DNA from: Podocnemis expansa | Lineage: Eukaryota > Chordata > Testudines > Podocnemididae | Length of the DNA stretch: 64,000 nucleotides | Assembly: GCA_007922195.1 (NCBI GenBank) | Contig: ML682013.1 | Location: 21,144,645-21,208,644 of the forward strand | Direction of reading: 5' to 3' | Shown: positions 1 through 13,290 of the stretch, one piece after another | Numbering within the stretch: position 1 is the first letter of the stretch | Layout: every line of letters begins with the position of its first letter | The notes under the pieces: generated by a model | What the model saw: only the letters and a program-made list of their open reading frames with translations | What the model was told of the DNA's origin: nothing | Databases searched by the model: none | Translations under genes and position numbers: made by a program

Positions 1-344
1 AACATGCGTGTGTTAGGAACTAAGTCAAGATCACCAATTCATTTTACACTGGCTATTGAACAGCATGTCGTGAGGGGAAAGTTAATCTCTGTTAATCTTG
101 CAGTTTTCAGATAGATAACCTAGAAGTGAAAATCTCAGTCACGTTACTCAGGCTCATACAGTCCCACTAGACAGCTTTTTTGTTTTTGAACAGACCACTT
201 ATTAAGCCACTTCCTTTATAATCATTAAATTAATTATGTAAACTGAAGGAAAATGGTATGTGAATTAAAGGTCTCCTAAATCCAGCTAACTCAACTGTTT
301 AAATTATGTTGCTGTTTATAATCCTTCAGGGGGAGATTGCCATT

Positions 345-440
345 TTTTAGGCCCAGTCATATGACCCTCAACTCCCTTGAAGTCAGTAGGAATTGTAGTT
401 GCTCAGCACCTCACAGAATTGACCCTCAGTTGTAAAAATG
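345..440. repeat. Probable old interspersed repeat
   Basis: CAACTCCCTTGAAGTCAGTA and TGCTCAGCACCTCACAGAAT with GACCCTCAGTTG resemble an amniote repeat with GGCCCAGATCC-type ends. Decayed; family not named. Confidence 0.4.
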
Positions 441-2734
441 ATGATACAGGTGCATCAGCAGGAGAGTAGATCTCATTATACATGCTAATAAGTACGGAAA
501 CTAATGAGTATAACCTTTACAAACTTAGCATAGCAGTAATAAACCTTTTTTAAGTGTCTCACTTTAGTATTGTATCAGTAATTGTGGTGTTATGGATTTT
601 GTACGCTGACGTGGTTGTGCATGGAAAACATATAGTGAAACAAGGTGACAATTACAGCTGTAATTCAAGGTTGAGGATGGCACTGCATCAACTAAAGTGT
701 ATTTCCCTAGCTCCTTGCTGCGCAAGAGGAATAGTGAAGAGGTGCTGGTTAGATGGCAGCTGTTTTCATTTTCCCAGGGTCAGCAAACTACAGTAGAACC
801 TCAGTGTTATGAACTGAGCAGTCAACCACATGCCTCATTTGGACCCTGAAGTATGCAATGAGGCAGCAGCTGAAACCAGGGGGGTGGAGGTGGGGGAGAT
901 GAAGCGAATACAGTTCAGTATTGTGTTCAATGTAAACTAAAAATAAAGGAAAAATTTTTAAAAAATGATTTGACAAGGTAACAAAATCACTTCTGTGCTT
1001 GTTTAATTTAAATTACAATGGTTAAAAACCTAGCATTCTTCTACATAGTAGTTTCTTAAAAGTTACAAAAAACCTCCATTCCTGAAGTGTTTGTAACTCT
1101 GTGGTTCTATGGTAGTCTATGTATTTATGAAACCTCAAAAACTGTACCAAGTAAAGTACTTCATGTTTCATTCCTACCTTTATAGATCAACTAGAGCATA
1201 TATGGAGTTCAGTGTGCTTATGAGCAGATTATTAATTGTGTTTCAGTTGTGGTGAGATTTAAGGCATTTGGTGAAGACAAATCTCCATTTAAGTGAATGC
1301 CTATTATCAGGAACTATTTGAGATGGAAAATACATTTTGATATTCTTTTAATCTTACTTTAGTAATAAAATAGTGTTTTTTCCTGAAGACTCAGATTAAT
1401 TAATAGTAATCAAAAGAGTAAAGTCATAATTTACACAGATAATTTTTTTTTCAAGTGTCTATGGAAACAAGACCAAGTTGGCACATTGAGGTGTTGCAAA
1501 AACCTCCTACAGCAGGTCTTGAAGTGGAGTACTACAAATAATCAAGGGACCCATGTGTCTTAGCTCTGCAAAGCATACATCAAAATGTTTGCAGAACTAG
1601 TATGGATTTCTTTTGTTGTAGTACATATTAAATAATGTCTAAATAGATTTGCCTGCTAATATCTCTGAAGCAAAATGTAATTTTAGAGCAACATACCTAA
1701 TTGTGGAAATGTGTTCTTTGTGCTTCACTAAGATGTCACTTTATAATCACAGTTCTATAGTGCTAAAGTTGAGGGACCTGCTTATTATGCCAGTTGAACA
1801 GTAAGTCATGATTTAGTATGGAATGGTATGTTTGGCTTTTACCTTTATTTATTTTATCCTCTTCCAGAACATACATGAAGCTTAGTTTCTCGAAACTACC
1901 AAGGGAACTACATTCTTAAATTTAATCCAGTCATTTGTGTGGTGCTACCATACCTAATGCTGGACAGAGTAATTATTAGCTGTTGTATGCTGGCTCTGAT
2001 TTATTGAAAGCTACATGGCTTGCTGAATTATGTTATGAATGTGAAAGCAAACTTGCAGGCTTCCTTAGACCTAAGGAGAAAAGTGGCTGCACAGGAGAAG
2101 CGGAGAATGTAAATGACTTTTTTTTTCTGTGTTAAAAAAAAAAAATCTCTCTTACAGAAAAATAAGTATGCAACAAGATATGAAAATATTCCCTCATGAA
2201 GGAAAGCTTTAGATTTGTACCTCTTTCTGCAGCAGCCTCTTGTGTTTTCACAATAGTTTTACATAAGTGTTAGCCTTACCACTACAGAAAAGGAGTTAAG
2301 GTTTCAAGAAATTCTAGTATAGGCTTTTAGAGTGATACAAGTGTATGTAGAATCATGTGTGTTAATAACTGGTGTAAACCAAGAAAATTGAAGTAAAATT
2401 TAAATAGATAAAACTTTTTTTGTTTCCATTGTGCCTGTCTCTCATTCTGTAAGTCTTTATCCACCTCCTTTCACAGAAAATTGCAGTAAAAGAGAATCCT
2501 AGTTACTAGCTAGGATTTAGCTTAAGACACTACACCTGTAATATGGGTCTCAATTTTGGTAGCATGTTAGTAACCTTCTACAAGATGGAAGTAGATACTT
2601 TGCAGAGCAGGTTAAGAGAGTCTTGAGAGGAAATTTCTGGACAAAAAATTGATTAAAAATGGAAAATACACTAAAACATGAAACTTTCACTTGTAAAATA
2701 TCCAATTCAGTTAATTATACAAAGATTTAACATT
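441..2734. other. AT-rich intron, nothing recognised
   Basis: No exon, RNA gene or repeat family is recognisable on either strand. Confidence 0.6.
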
Positions 2735-2930
2735 AGTTTACACTGAGGACATCCATTACTGGTGGAGCTGCACCCCAGTTGCTGCACCTGTGCAAAACTG
2801 CTAGTGTAGATGTGCTATGTAGGAGCAAATCAATTTTCAACAGAGCAGAATGTATGCATAAGAGGTTTGCACCAATCCAGCTATACCAGTGACTAAAACC
2901 TTAACATAGACAAGGCTTATTCCTCCTGTT
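2735..2930. mobile_element. Probable old DNA-transposon remnant
   Basis: CTGCTAGTGTAGATGTGCTA near 2800 and a downstream CATAGACAAGG resemble the ends of sauropsid MITEs with GTAGACAAGG-type termini. Weak, decayed, limits approximate. Confidence 0.35.
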
Positions 2931-4639
2931 ATAAGAGGTAGGTTTTTCTGGCTGCGTTTCAAGATTAAGATGGAATGGCAACACTGTTGCCTGTCTACTT
3001 TTTTCCCTGAATATTTATTATATTCTAATATACATATATATTCTATGGATATTCCTATGGAACTAATTTGATCTTTCTGGCTGAGTAATGATATATTCTA
3101 TAAAACCGAAACCCACATTTATCGTATTGGGTGATATGTATGACGCTGAAGATCTAATAGTCTTAGTCCAAGCTTCTGTATTGGCTATAAAATCTATAAT
3201 TTATTTCAGTCTTATAGACATTCCCTGCTTCATCTCTTCCTTAACTGAGAAGATTTATTATTGAAACCTGTTGTTGGTAATATTGACTCATAAAGAACCA
3301 CAGGATTTTTTTAATAGACTGTATACTGTCTGATTCAGTTTGGGAAATCACTATTCATCAATATTGTTCACCTTGTGTAGCATGGAAAGCAAAGTTGGTG
3401 ACATACTATAGGCAGCATTTTGGGATGGAGCTTGTAGGGAAGGCAATTCAACAAAAATAAACTTCCAGCGCACCTGAAGCAAGCTTGGGGGGAGGGGGTT
3501 GATTTTTGTTTAAATGAAAAAGTTTTGGCAGACAACACACACGGAGAGTGTTATCATGAAAGAATATTTATTTTCTTATTTCTTCAAGATATTGTTTGGA
3601 AATCTCAGTTTCCAGAATTGAGCCTTGATCTGCCGGAAGCATTTGAGCAATTATTGCAGTATATAAATGGAATAATAATGATAAGTTGCAAGGATAGTTT
3701 GTTTAGTTATGGATGACTAAAGGAAGTGTGTTCCTAAAAGGTGGGCCTTGAAGATTCTGTGTCACTTAGTAGACTGTAGAGTGCCTTTGCCCTGCCTAGT
3801 GGAGAGGACCAGCAGGTATATGAGGATTCCTACATAGATGCCAAGTGTTTTAGAATTGGTGAAGGGCAATCCTAGTGAATGAAACCTTATGTTTATTTTA
3901 CAAGCCAGGGACAGGGCAAATTTCCAGCATGTGCCCATTTGTGTGCCAGCATGACTTGTTCCTGGGAGGGATGAGGAATGGGTTTCTACTTGGGCTTCCA
4001 CTTGGGATAATGAGTCATACGCTCTCCATGGCACATTGAAGTGTTAACATCTCTGCTGAGTCTTACCAATTAGTGCAAAGCAGAATGGTGAGTTGGTCAT
4101 GTGGCATCTGGACCTGAGACTCACCAAACCACTATCCAATAAGGAAGGGCCACCAGATATCAAGTTGGAGACCTACAGCTGGAGAGCTTTGCAACCCATT
4201 AGCAATGCCCTATGCCTAGTGTCTCCTAGTAAGTGCTAATCGTAAGAACTTTTATTTATAATATAATCTCTCACAAAAACTATTGTAACATAAAATAAAG
4301 TTTGCAAAGTGAAGTTCTAGAAAGTTAGAAAATGTCAACCTTTGATTCTGTCTCTATTACATATGAATTACGGTACCACCTTTAAAGACATGATCTTGTG
4401 CTTCCCTCCCTTTGTTCCCAAATGAAGGATTTGAATCCTGGAGCTTAACAGCTATATCACAGACTTCTTCCACTTGAAGTGAAGAAATAATTGGTGTAGA
4501 GAGAGAGCCTGGCACGACTGTGAGGGTTGTGGTACACAGAAATAAGATGGAAGCCAGGGTCATATGAGTAAGTCCTGGTGACTCATAAGGTATAGCCCCT
4601 GGGTTCTTTCCCTGGTCTTACTGTGCCTTTGAATTCCTC
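2931..4639. other. Intron sequence, nothing recognised
   Basis: Short open frames near 3525 and 3762-4034 have no family resemblance and are taken as chance. Confidence 0.6.
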
Positions 4640-4980
4640 TAATGGCCCATCAAGCAGCTAGTGCTCAATGATGCAGTCTGAGATGTTGCCAGAACAGAGG
4701 TCTGCAACCTGCAGCTCTGGAGCCGTATGCAGCTCTTTGGCTGCTCCCTTGCAGCTCTGGGTTCCAGGCCCCACCCTGCCACCAGGGGACCTTGCAGGTG
4801 TCCCGTGCCTGGTTCCAGGCTCCCCGCCACCACTGGGGAACCCTGCAGGGGCCCCTTCCTGGTTCTAGACTCCCCCAGCCTCTGGCCATGGAACCCTGCA
4901 GCAGGCACACTAGCCCAGCTCCCCGCCATCCTCCAGCATGAAGCTACACCCATTGAAACTCTCAAAACACTTGGTTATTG
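4640..4980. repeat. GC-rich interspersed repeat
   Basis: A GC-rich island in AT-rich intron. CTGCAACCTGCAGCTCTGG is followed by a near repeat TTGCAGCTCTGGGTTCCAGG, and two further units CAGGTGTCCCGTGCCTGGTT and CAGGGGCCCCTTCCTGGTT show internal duplication (period about 65 bases). Probably a transposon remnant of unnamed family; the long open frames on both strands follow from low stop frequency. Confidence 0.5.
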
Positions 4981-5924
4981 AAGGATTTTTTTTTAACTGG
5001 CTCTTCTTATTTTTTGGGTTGCCAACTCCTTGCCAGAAACACAGCAGAAGTTGAAATATAGATGCATCAAGCATGTCCATAGCCTCCAGTATGAGTATGA
5101 CACATGCCTGTAGACAATATCATTATGCTTAGAGAATTATAACCTTTTTTAATGGTACCTGACATAGCATAGCTTGTATGAATTACTATAATTTTGAAAT
5201 ATTGATGTTAAATAGTATAATAAATGATTCCCTTTATCCAGCCAGCATCGCACCACTGAGTTTCTTCTCTAATTACTGTCATTCACTTAAGATGTAGACC
5301 TAGACAGTGCAAGTTTTTCAGAGGTGTAATTTGGTAGCAGGGAGAGCAAGCCATTTCTTCAGACTTGATTACAACTCTTGGAATGGGTGGCTGTTAAATC
5401 TGATAAAAAAAAGTAGCTCTGTACATTTAAATGCACAGTTATTTTTATGCTAATCAAAGTGCCTCAGAGCATCAGTATTGCAAATTTGTAGCGAACACCT
5501 CATTAACCAGTGTCTCCATAATTTTACTCATGTTCTTTATTTGCTACAGTGAGAAGAATGTGAGAAGATAACTTCAGGATAAGAGCAAGGGGGCTAGACA
5601 AGTCATGAATGTAAAGCACTCCTGGGTTATTGCCGTTTTGTTCTTCCGGTTAGGTAGTGAATTGAACTACTGTTTCCTTAATTTTATGTCTCCCCTTTGT
5701 AGGCTAATTCAAATAATGATAAAAAAAATAAATTAACGAAATCTGGAAGTGCTCTGCAGCAGATACAGTATCTATGTAATTGTTCATGTTTTTAAGTGAC
5801 ATGTCCCAGGAAAGAACAGTTGCAAGCCCCTGTCATTGCTCTCAATTTAATTTCTTGCTATTATAGGAGAGACAGTTAAATGTGTATCATAAAGTAATGA
5901 AAGGAAGGATGTTTTTGTGGTTAA
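4981..5924. other. AT-rich intron, nothing recognised
   Basis: No feature seen. Confidence 0.6.
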
Positions 5925-6110
5925 AACACAGAGTTAGGCATCTGGGGCCTAAAGATCTATTATTGGCTTTGTCATAGATTTCTTGTCTAACTCTGGACTT
6001 AGCTTCCTCATTTTAAATTAAGGATGATTTTTCTACTTCACAGGCTTGTTGTAAAACCATGGTCATGACTTTACTTTAAGAGCTAGTGTATGCAATGGTA
6101 TTGATGAAAG
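5925..6110 (+). mobile_element. MIR-like SINE
   Basis: Carries the MIR core pattern: a GGTTAAAACACAGAGTTAG start, a TCTAACTCTGGACTTAGCTTCC-like middle with the usual CTTCCTCATTTTAAATT block, and CTTCACAGGCTTGTTGTAAA near the end. Decayed. Confidence 0.6.
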
Positions 6111-6916
6111 TCTTGTGTTTTAGATCTACAGCACAATGAATATCATTCCCTTTTTAAACTCCGTTACCTGTCTTTTTTTAATCTTCAATCTGAATTTAGA
6201 AATTATTCTGAAAACAAGCACTGATTTTTCATCCACAGACTGTACATGCTAACTTAAAGTAGATGGCAACTATCCTCTCTCTTTAGCTCCTTCTTTTTAG
6301 CTTAGTTTTTTGTTTTGTTTTGTTTTATGCCCTCTGCACTTGTTGTGCTCACAGATGACTGTTTAAGTGGCTAGATTAGATAATAATGCTAGCCTATTAA
6401 TATACTCAACTTGTGTTTTTTTTTCTAAACTTTATTTTTCAATGAAATAATCTCTGAACTTCTGTTCACCACTGATTCTTATCTAGGAAGGAATTGCAGT
6501 GGATTTACTATAGTGGGCATATTTCTGATTTCACACCTAATCTGGAATGACTAAAGAATTTTTAGCATTTTCTTTCTCACTTTTGGCTAGCCAAACTTTT
6601 TTGAGATTAAATAATGTTATGAACTGAAAGCAGGGGAAGAGAGCTTAAAGCTCAGTTTAGGTATGTGTCTCTTTTGATACTATTGGTCACATTGTTTCAT
6701 TCTTTTTTTACCCAAAGTTTGACACAAAATGTGTGAAAGTTCATCTTTTCTTCAGAGGCAAGAGAACAAAGTGATTTTAGAACACTCCAGATGATCATTC
6801 TCCTTACTTGACTTACTGGTCTTGTATAACCTGGAAGTTAAACAGCTGGTCTCCGACGTGTATGTGTAAATGTGCCTGGATAGGGGAGGAGGGCTATTCT
6901 GAGTCATTCTGTAAGG
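6111..6916. other. AT-rich intron, nothing recognised
   Basis: Only the TTTTG run at 6306 stands out. Confidence 0.6.
6306..6326. repeat. TTTTG simple repeat
   Basis: Three to four TTTTG units. Confidence 0.85.
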
Positions 6917-7104
6917 CAGTGGTTTCCAAACTTTTTTCCTCAGGACCCAGCTGAAAAAAAATCATTTATGCCCATGACCCAACAATTCTATATTTGAGCA
7001 AAGCATTCCAGTCTTTTGGTGGCGGCAGCAGAGAGTGCCACAACCCAGTGCCTGAGGTCCTGCGACCTGGTACTGGCTCTGGACACTGAGTTGGAAAATC
7101 ACTG
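6917..7104. mobile_element. hAT-like MITE with target-site duplication
   Basis: 188 bases with ends CAGTGGTTTCCAA and TTGGAAAATCACTG, imperfect inverted repeats, flanked by CTGTAAGG (6909-6916) and CTGCAAGG (7105-7112), an 8-base duplication with one change. CAGTGGTTCCCAAAC-type ends are common among vertebrate hAT-Charlie relatives. No transposase. Confidence 0.78.
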
Positions 7105-7570
7105 CTGCAAGGTCTTTTAACCCTCCACTTCATGAAAGGTTCTCTACCTCTTAGTGCTAGTGACAGAAGCATCTTGCAAAGACCAATGAGGATACAAAAA
7201 GGATTGGAGAGATTAGATTGAAGGCAAGAGAGCCAGGACCCAGTTGCTCCTGCAGGAGTTATAAAAGGAGAAAGTACTCTCTCCACCTCTCTTCTTTTAC
7301 AGTTTCCATTTCTTGCCTTTTTTGCTCCTCCTTTCTACTTCCACCATAAACACCCCATTTCTGGATTACCGATGTCAGTAACTTGCTACCTCCTTCTCTG
7401 AGTCTCTTAAGCACCTTTGGGTAATGATCTGCTGAAGATATGGATAAAGTCAACAAAGAAAAAGGGAATACAGGAAAAGAAAGGGTTTGTGGCAGCAGTA
7501 AAAATAACACTATTTTAAAACCTTGCAGTGTAGAAATAAGAAGCCTAAATACAGATGGCAGGTATGAAAA
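7105..7570. other. Intron sequence, nothing recognised
   Basis: A 105-codon minus-strand open frame lies here but shows no family features. Confidence 0.55.
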
Positions 7571-7663
7571 CTTCAAAGGGGCAGCTATGTTAATCTAGTT
7601 CAGTAAAACAAATAAGGAGACCTGTGGCACTTAAACACTAACAAATTTATTTATTGCATGAGG
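7571..7663 (-). mobile_element. Penelope-like element 3' end fragment
   Basis: CTTCAAAGGGGCAGCTATG and ACCTGTGGCACTTAAACAC followed by AACAAATTTATTTATTGCATG fit the end of the PLE family in minus orientation. It stops before the hammerhead-like core. Confidence 0.72.
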
Positions 7664-8363
7664 TATGAAAATATCCTGCAATATTTACAGTTTGTTTTTT
7701 TGTTTCTTTTTAGGTATGTATAACATACACAATGAGTGTGTGTATTGGAAAGATCTTATTTCCAGATGTTATAATAATTGTCTACCATTTTTTGCTGTCA
7801 GATATTTTAAAAAAATAAAAATGGGATCTCCAACCAGATTACTTCCGTAGGTGAAAAGCAACAGTGTGCACACAGTTTACTTATGGGCTATGATGAGCTG
7901 TAAAATATTCCATATAATGTCTCCCATTAGTTCTTCAGTTCTACTTTAGAGAATATTTGTAAAGGCAAAATCACAGAGATTACAGAGTGGTATTCCAAAA
8001 ATTAGGAAACTACTTGCATTCAAAAATCCAAAGAATGATGGAAGCTTCAAAATTGTAGGTAGGTGGAATCCTGTGGACTGCTTATTTGAAGATTAACAAA
8101 GCCTTTGACAGGCTTTTTCACAAGAGACCACTGAAGAAAATAAACTATCTTGGATTAAAGGAGAAAGTTGTGCTTGGATAAAAAAAATTGATTGTACAGT
8201 GTAGGAACAAAAGTCATCTCGGAGTAAAGAGAAGTCAATAGTGTGGGGTGTCTGAGATCAATGTTGGGGCCACTGTTGTTACATGTTTCCAATGAAGGTT
8301 TGGTGGATGACACTGAGAGCAACTTGATGAATTTTTTGATTTTGCAGTACTATTAAGGTTAGT

Positions 8364-8403
8364 AAAAAACAAACCAACCAACCAACCAAACAAACAAAAA
8401 AAA
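8364..8403. repeat. AACC/AAAC simple repeat
   Basis: AAACCAACCAACCAACCAAA followed by CAAACAAAAAAAA. Confidence 0.9.
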
Positions 8404-8736
8404 CTACAGTAGGCATTACCAAAGTCTCAAATCAACATAGCTGATAGAATAGCTAAGACAGCAGAAGAACTTAAATAGACAATTGTAAATTAATGCACAT
8501 CTTTAACACAAATTAATTTAAACTCATGCATAATGTCTGGTGACCTAAATGGATTCTCTTAGGAAGAAAAAAATGGTTTGAGGAGGTCTGTTGAATCACT
8601 CAAACAATTATCCCATTTGCAACATCAGTTTAAGAGCATATAGGATGCTTGGATGCACTTCAGACATGGCTAGAAAACTTTGCCAGGAATTGATGATTCA
8701 CCTTCACCTGGAATAGTCCTTAATTTTGAATCCTTA

Positions 8737-8782
8737 GCTCAAAAAGGATATCTTTGCTCAAAGAGGATATCTCTGCTCAAAA
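8737..8782. repeat. 19-base tandem repeat, 2.4 copies
   Basis: GCTCAAAAAGGATATCTTT, GCTCAAAGAGGATATCTCT and a partial GCTCAAAA. Confidence 0.85.
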
Positions 8783-9269
8783 GTAAAGTTATAGGAATTG
8801 AATATTTATTGATTCTTTTTGGTGGAATTACATGAAATGAGTTGATTCCAGCCCAGTTCCTAGTGGAAATAGAGAAGCAAAGAAATATTTGGCAACCAAA
8901 TACACTTTTCCTTTTTTAGGTGGTCCTTTTAGAAGAAGATGAATGAAAACCAGGGGATTCGCAAAAATCTGAAAAAGTAAAGGTTCATGGAACATAGTAT
9001 TTTGTGCAATATATAGTTAATCTATGGAGGCTACTAGAAGAAGTTATGGAAACAAATAGTTTGATGAGATGTTAAAAATTTCTTTATAGTTTTCTGAATA
9101 TTAGTAATATTTGTAGCACCAAAAGCTAGATTTAAATCAGATGCAAGACAAGTCAATCTTCCTGCTTTTATGGCACATATGGACTAACAGCATGCATTAA
9201 ATAAATATCCATGCCCCCGTTTCTGATGATTATACAGTGATTTCTGTTGACTGCTAAAAGTAGGATTCC

Positions 9270-9400
9270 AGTTTGAATAGTTCAGTGGCAGTGCCCTGGC
9301 TTGGAATCTTGAGACTTAATAGAAAATTGATGAGTTTATTTTCCTCTGAAAAAATAAACTGTGTATAAATATTTACAATCTCTTTATTAGGTGGTTTAAA
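9270..9400 (+). mobile_element. Possible MIR-like SINE fragment
   Basis: AGTTCAGTGGCAGTGCCCTG and GCTTGGAATCTTGAGACTTA look like the head of a MIR; the later part is too decayed to confirm. Confidence 0.35.
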
Positions 9401-10734
9401 TCACTGCCTTTGGCTTTTTGATCCAGAGGCAATGAGACTTCATTTTGTGCCATGTCTTTATTTTATTTCTATATTTTAAAACCTTTAAACTGGATCCAGG
9501 GATGAAGTATTAAAATCTTCAAGTTTTAGTTCTGTGTTGTGCCATAATAGCTTAAAACTCTGACCATGCTTACATTTTCTCATTTTAGGAAAATAGATTC
9601 TCTTTCTTAAGGGGATTTTAGGATTGAATAAAATAGCTCAGACTCATTACATGTGAATATTTACATTAGTTGTGCAGTTCATAAATTCCTTTATCTATTT
9701 CAATTAATGTAATAATAAAATAATTGGGAGGGAGAGGTAGGGATCAAAGTGCTTTTACTGATGTTTTTGTAAGTAGCAACAACTATCGCTGTGCCGAAAA
9801 AGGGGGTTGTTATAACACTTCCTGCCTTTGTTTAGGATACTGCAGCAGGATTTGAAAAACAGTCAAGAAACCAACAGATGGCAAAGTGCTATATAGGAAC
9901 CAGACAGGCATGTTCAAAGTATAGAACATGTAGCTGAAATGCAACTGCTTTGTATTTGTTTAAAAGCTGGGCCACCTATGTATCCATCAAATGTATGAAA
10001 TAGTGCAGAAGCAGAAAAGACCATACAAGGGTCAGGAGATTGGAATGGGGGACGACTAATGGCTAGTTTTTATTAAAAGCAAATTGGTCAAAATAATTTG
10101 ATTGGCAGTATTTCTTACAATGTAATAAGTAATTAATATAGTTGTTAAATTCATATGAGCTTTCTTTCTCTTCTTGTCTCTTTTGTGATGGGATGTGATT
10201 TTTATGACCAAGAGAGTACTAGAGATCTTCAAGTCTTGTTTGGAATAGAAACATTCACTGCAGATGAAAATTTTGTTTCTTTAATGTGTGTATATATAGC
10301 TTGAATAAAACTGGGTCTGTCACAGAAGTCTTGTCTTCATCTGGAATAGGTAATTGATTATGTACTTGGTCAGTTCTGATACTGAGATTTAAGTTACACA
10401 AGTTAGGAAACTGAAAATTGTAGGATCAAATTTGCTATGTAGTGGAAAAGAGCAGAGAAGTAAGTGATGTCGTCAAATGTTGTATATGTATTATGAGTTC
10501 AAGAATTCCTCATAAGGTAGACCCTTGCTTTATGTTCCAGCCAGGGCTGCAATAAAGTGAGAGATATCTTAATTCCGAGTCATCACTGCAGTTCCCACTA
10601 TAAAGCTATTCACACTGTATGTCTTGTGACAATGGAGGTTGTACAATAGACATCATACTAGCATTTGTAACTTGTCTATGGCATAGTAGCATGCCACGGT
10701 ATCTTAGAGATGTTCCATTTCCTCATCTGGGATT
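9401..10734. other. AT-rich intron, nothing recognised
   Basis: No feature seen. Confidence 0.6.
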
Positions 10735-12432
10735 GATGTAGGTCCCTTACTGAATGGGGCAGGTATCCTTGTGGCAAATGACATGGAAAAGACTTAAGTA
10801 CTCAATGCTTTTTTAACCTCAGTCTTCACAGGCAAGGTCAGCTCCCAGGCTACTACATTGGGCAGCACAGAATAAAGAGAAGATGAGCAGACTTTGGTGA
10901 TGAAAGATTAGGTTAGGGACTACTTAGGGAAATTGGATGGGCACAAGTCTATGTGGCTGGGTGAACTGTATCTGAGGGTGCTGAGGGAGCTCTCTGATGC
11001 AATTGTCGATCCACTAGTTATCAGCTTTGAAAACTCATGGTGAACAAGGGAAGTCCTGGATGATTGAAAAAAGGCAAATATAGTACCTACCTTCAAGAAA
11101 GGGAAAAAGGAGGAGCTGGGGAACTGCAGACCAATCAGCCTTACCTCACCCCCTGGAAAAATCATGGAGCAGGTCCTCAGAGAATCCATTCTGAAACACT
11201 TGGAGGAAAATAGAATGATCAGGAACAATCAGCATGGATTTCCAAAGGGCAAATCATCCCTGACTATCCTGATTGCCTTCTATGAGGAGATGACAGGATA
11301 CGTGGATGTGGGAATCGCCGTTGATGTGATATACCTTGACTTTAGCAAAGCTTTTGATATGGTTTCCCACAGCATGCTTGTCAGCAAGTTAAGGAAGTAG
11401 GGTTTGGATGACTGGACCATAAGGTGGGTAGAAAGCTGGGTAGATCATTGGGCTCAGTGGGTAGACATCAATGGCTCAATGTCTAGTTGGCAACCAGTAA
11501 CTAGTGGAGTGCCCCGGGGGTCGGTCTTGGGGCCGGATCTGTTCAACATCTTGATTAATTATCTGGATGATGGGATAGATTGGGCATTCAGTAAATTCAT
11601 GGATGACACCAAGTTGGGGGGAATAGTAAACATGGTGGAGAGCAGGGATAGGATTTAGGTAGACCTAGGCAAATTGGAGCTTTGGGCCAAATGATATCTC
11701 ATGAGGATCAACACGTGCAAAGTCCTACACGTAGGATGGAAAAATCCCATGTACAGGTACAGGCTTGGGACCGATTGGCTAAGTAGCAGCACTGTAGAAA
11801 AGGACCTTGGGATTATGGTGGATGGAAAGCTTGATATGATTCAACAATGTGCTCTTGTTGCCCAAAAAGCCGTTGACATATTGGGCTGCATCAGTAGGAG
11901 TGTTGCCAGCAGATTTAGAGATGAGGTTATTCCCCTCTGTTTGGTGCTGGTGAGGCCACATCTGGAATCCTGTGTCCAGTTTTGGACTCCACACTACAGA
12001 ATGGATGTTAACAAATTAGAGTCCAGCAGAGGCAACCAAAATGATTAGGGGGTTGGGGCACATGACTTATAAAGAAAGACTGAAGGACCAAGGCTTATTC
12101 AGTCTGCAGAAGAGGAGACTAATGGGGAACCTGATAACAATCTTCAATTACTTGAAGGGGTGCTCCAAAGAGGAGAGAGCTAGGCTGTTCTCATTAGTAA
12201 AAGAAGACAGAACAAGGAGCAATGGTTTCAAGCTGCAGCTGGGGTAATTGAGGTTGGATATTAGAAGGTGGTAAAACACTGGAATAGTTACCTAGGGAGG
12301 TGGCTTAATCACTATTTTTAGAAACATTTAAAGCTCGGTTAGACAAAACCCTGGCTGAGATGATTTAATGGGTAGCAGGGGGTTGGACTAGATGACCTCA
12401 TGAGGTACTTCCTGGCCTCTGGTTCTATGATC
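10735..12432 (+). mobile_element. CR1-like LINE, 3' part with broken reverse transcriptase
   Basis: The translation carries CR1 reverse-transcriptase blocks in order: NCRPISLTSPPGKIMEQVL near 11126-11180, HGFPKGKSSLTILIAFYEE, VIYLDFSKAFDMVSHSML near 11330-11375, [21 protein letters not shown] near 11507-11570, and FMDDTKLGG near 11600, where the family has FADDTKL with its catalytic aspartates. Stops at about 11398, 11656 and 12046 and frame changes break the frame. The tail ends in a TTCTATGATC-type CR1 3' end near 12422-12432. A 5' portion with weaker similarity starts near 10735. It is a dead copy. Confidence 0.9.
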
Positions 12433-12920
12433 TTTTAAAAGGGGGAAATAGGGGGTCAAGGCTGTATTTGCATCATACAGTAGGTCTGTTTGGTTTCATT
12501 CCTTACTGTTTGTAAATTGCTTCAAAATCCTCAGAGAAAGCCTTAAAAAGATGCAAAATATTATCAGCTTTGTATTTTTAAAAGATAAAATCCATGTCCT
12601 ATAGTTTTCTTTTCTCAAATCTGGCAGGATTTTTGTTGAAGGTAGAGTATTTTGCTGTATGTCAGGTCTAATGAAACCTATCATTCTGTATAAGGGCATA
12701 AGATCTGTCCTACTGACTGATCTACTCAGAGAGATGTAGAGAGAGACTGATGCTGATGCAGAGCTTGGTTTTAGTTAAGTTCAAGGGCTCTGCAATGGTA
12801 TCTGGGAGGTAATCAGAATTAAGTCTGTAAGCTTAGGCACCTAGGTGTGTGCTCTTCACATCCCTCATGAAAAAACCTTCATTGATGGTGGTGTAATACA
12901 CAAAAGGTCCCCATCACTGG
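12433..12920. other. Intron sequence, nothing recognised
   Basis: Lies between the CR1 3' end and the poly-A tract; no family recognised. Confidence 0.55.
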
Positions 12921-12940
12921 AAAAAAAAAAAAAAAAAAAA
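12921..12940. repeat. Poly-A tract (20)
   Basis: Twenty A in a row, at the start of the GC-rich block that follows; could be the tail of a retroposon in + orientation. Confidence 0.9.
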
Positions 12941-13290
12941 GATGTTGCCTGCCTGGGGCGGTTTTGGTGGTGGTGAGTAGGAATTAAAGTATAATTTTGG
13001 GGGGCCCTGGAACCCTCCTAAATTTCCTGGCCCACCCTCATGCTGATCCAGGCCCATCCTCATGTAGGTCCCCCACCCCAATCTACTGCCTCTTAGCCCA
13101 GCTAGGCATTTGCGACCTCTTCCAAGTGCCACGTGCATCAGTTATCACTCTGCTATACACCCCAGCTACATAAACCCCACACAAAGAGCTACCCCACTCC
13201 CCTTCCCACAGTCACCCCCCCCCCAGCTACACACCCTCTGCTACACACCCAACCCAGACACCCACTCCCTACTGCACACACCATCCCAGG

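Larger units (their letters stand above)
8050..9200 (+). mobile_element. Old CR1/L3-like LINE remnant
   Basis: Highly decayed. A segment near 8095-8160 reads KAFDRLFHKRPLKKINYLGL, which fits the third reverse-transcriptase block, and near 8250-8320 a LRSMLGPLLLHVSN-like stretch matches the block G-V-P-Q-G-S-x-L-G-P-L-L, followed by DDTES. Further on, 8930-9170 resembles the end of such elements. Limits are approximate. Confidence 0.6.

Noticed and set aside
7259..7576. 105-codon minus-strand frame
   Set aside because: No domain, no conserved motif; overlaps the flank of a hAT MITE and a PLE fragment.
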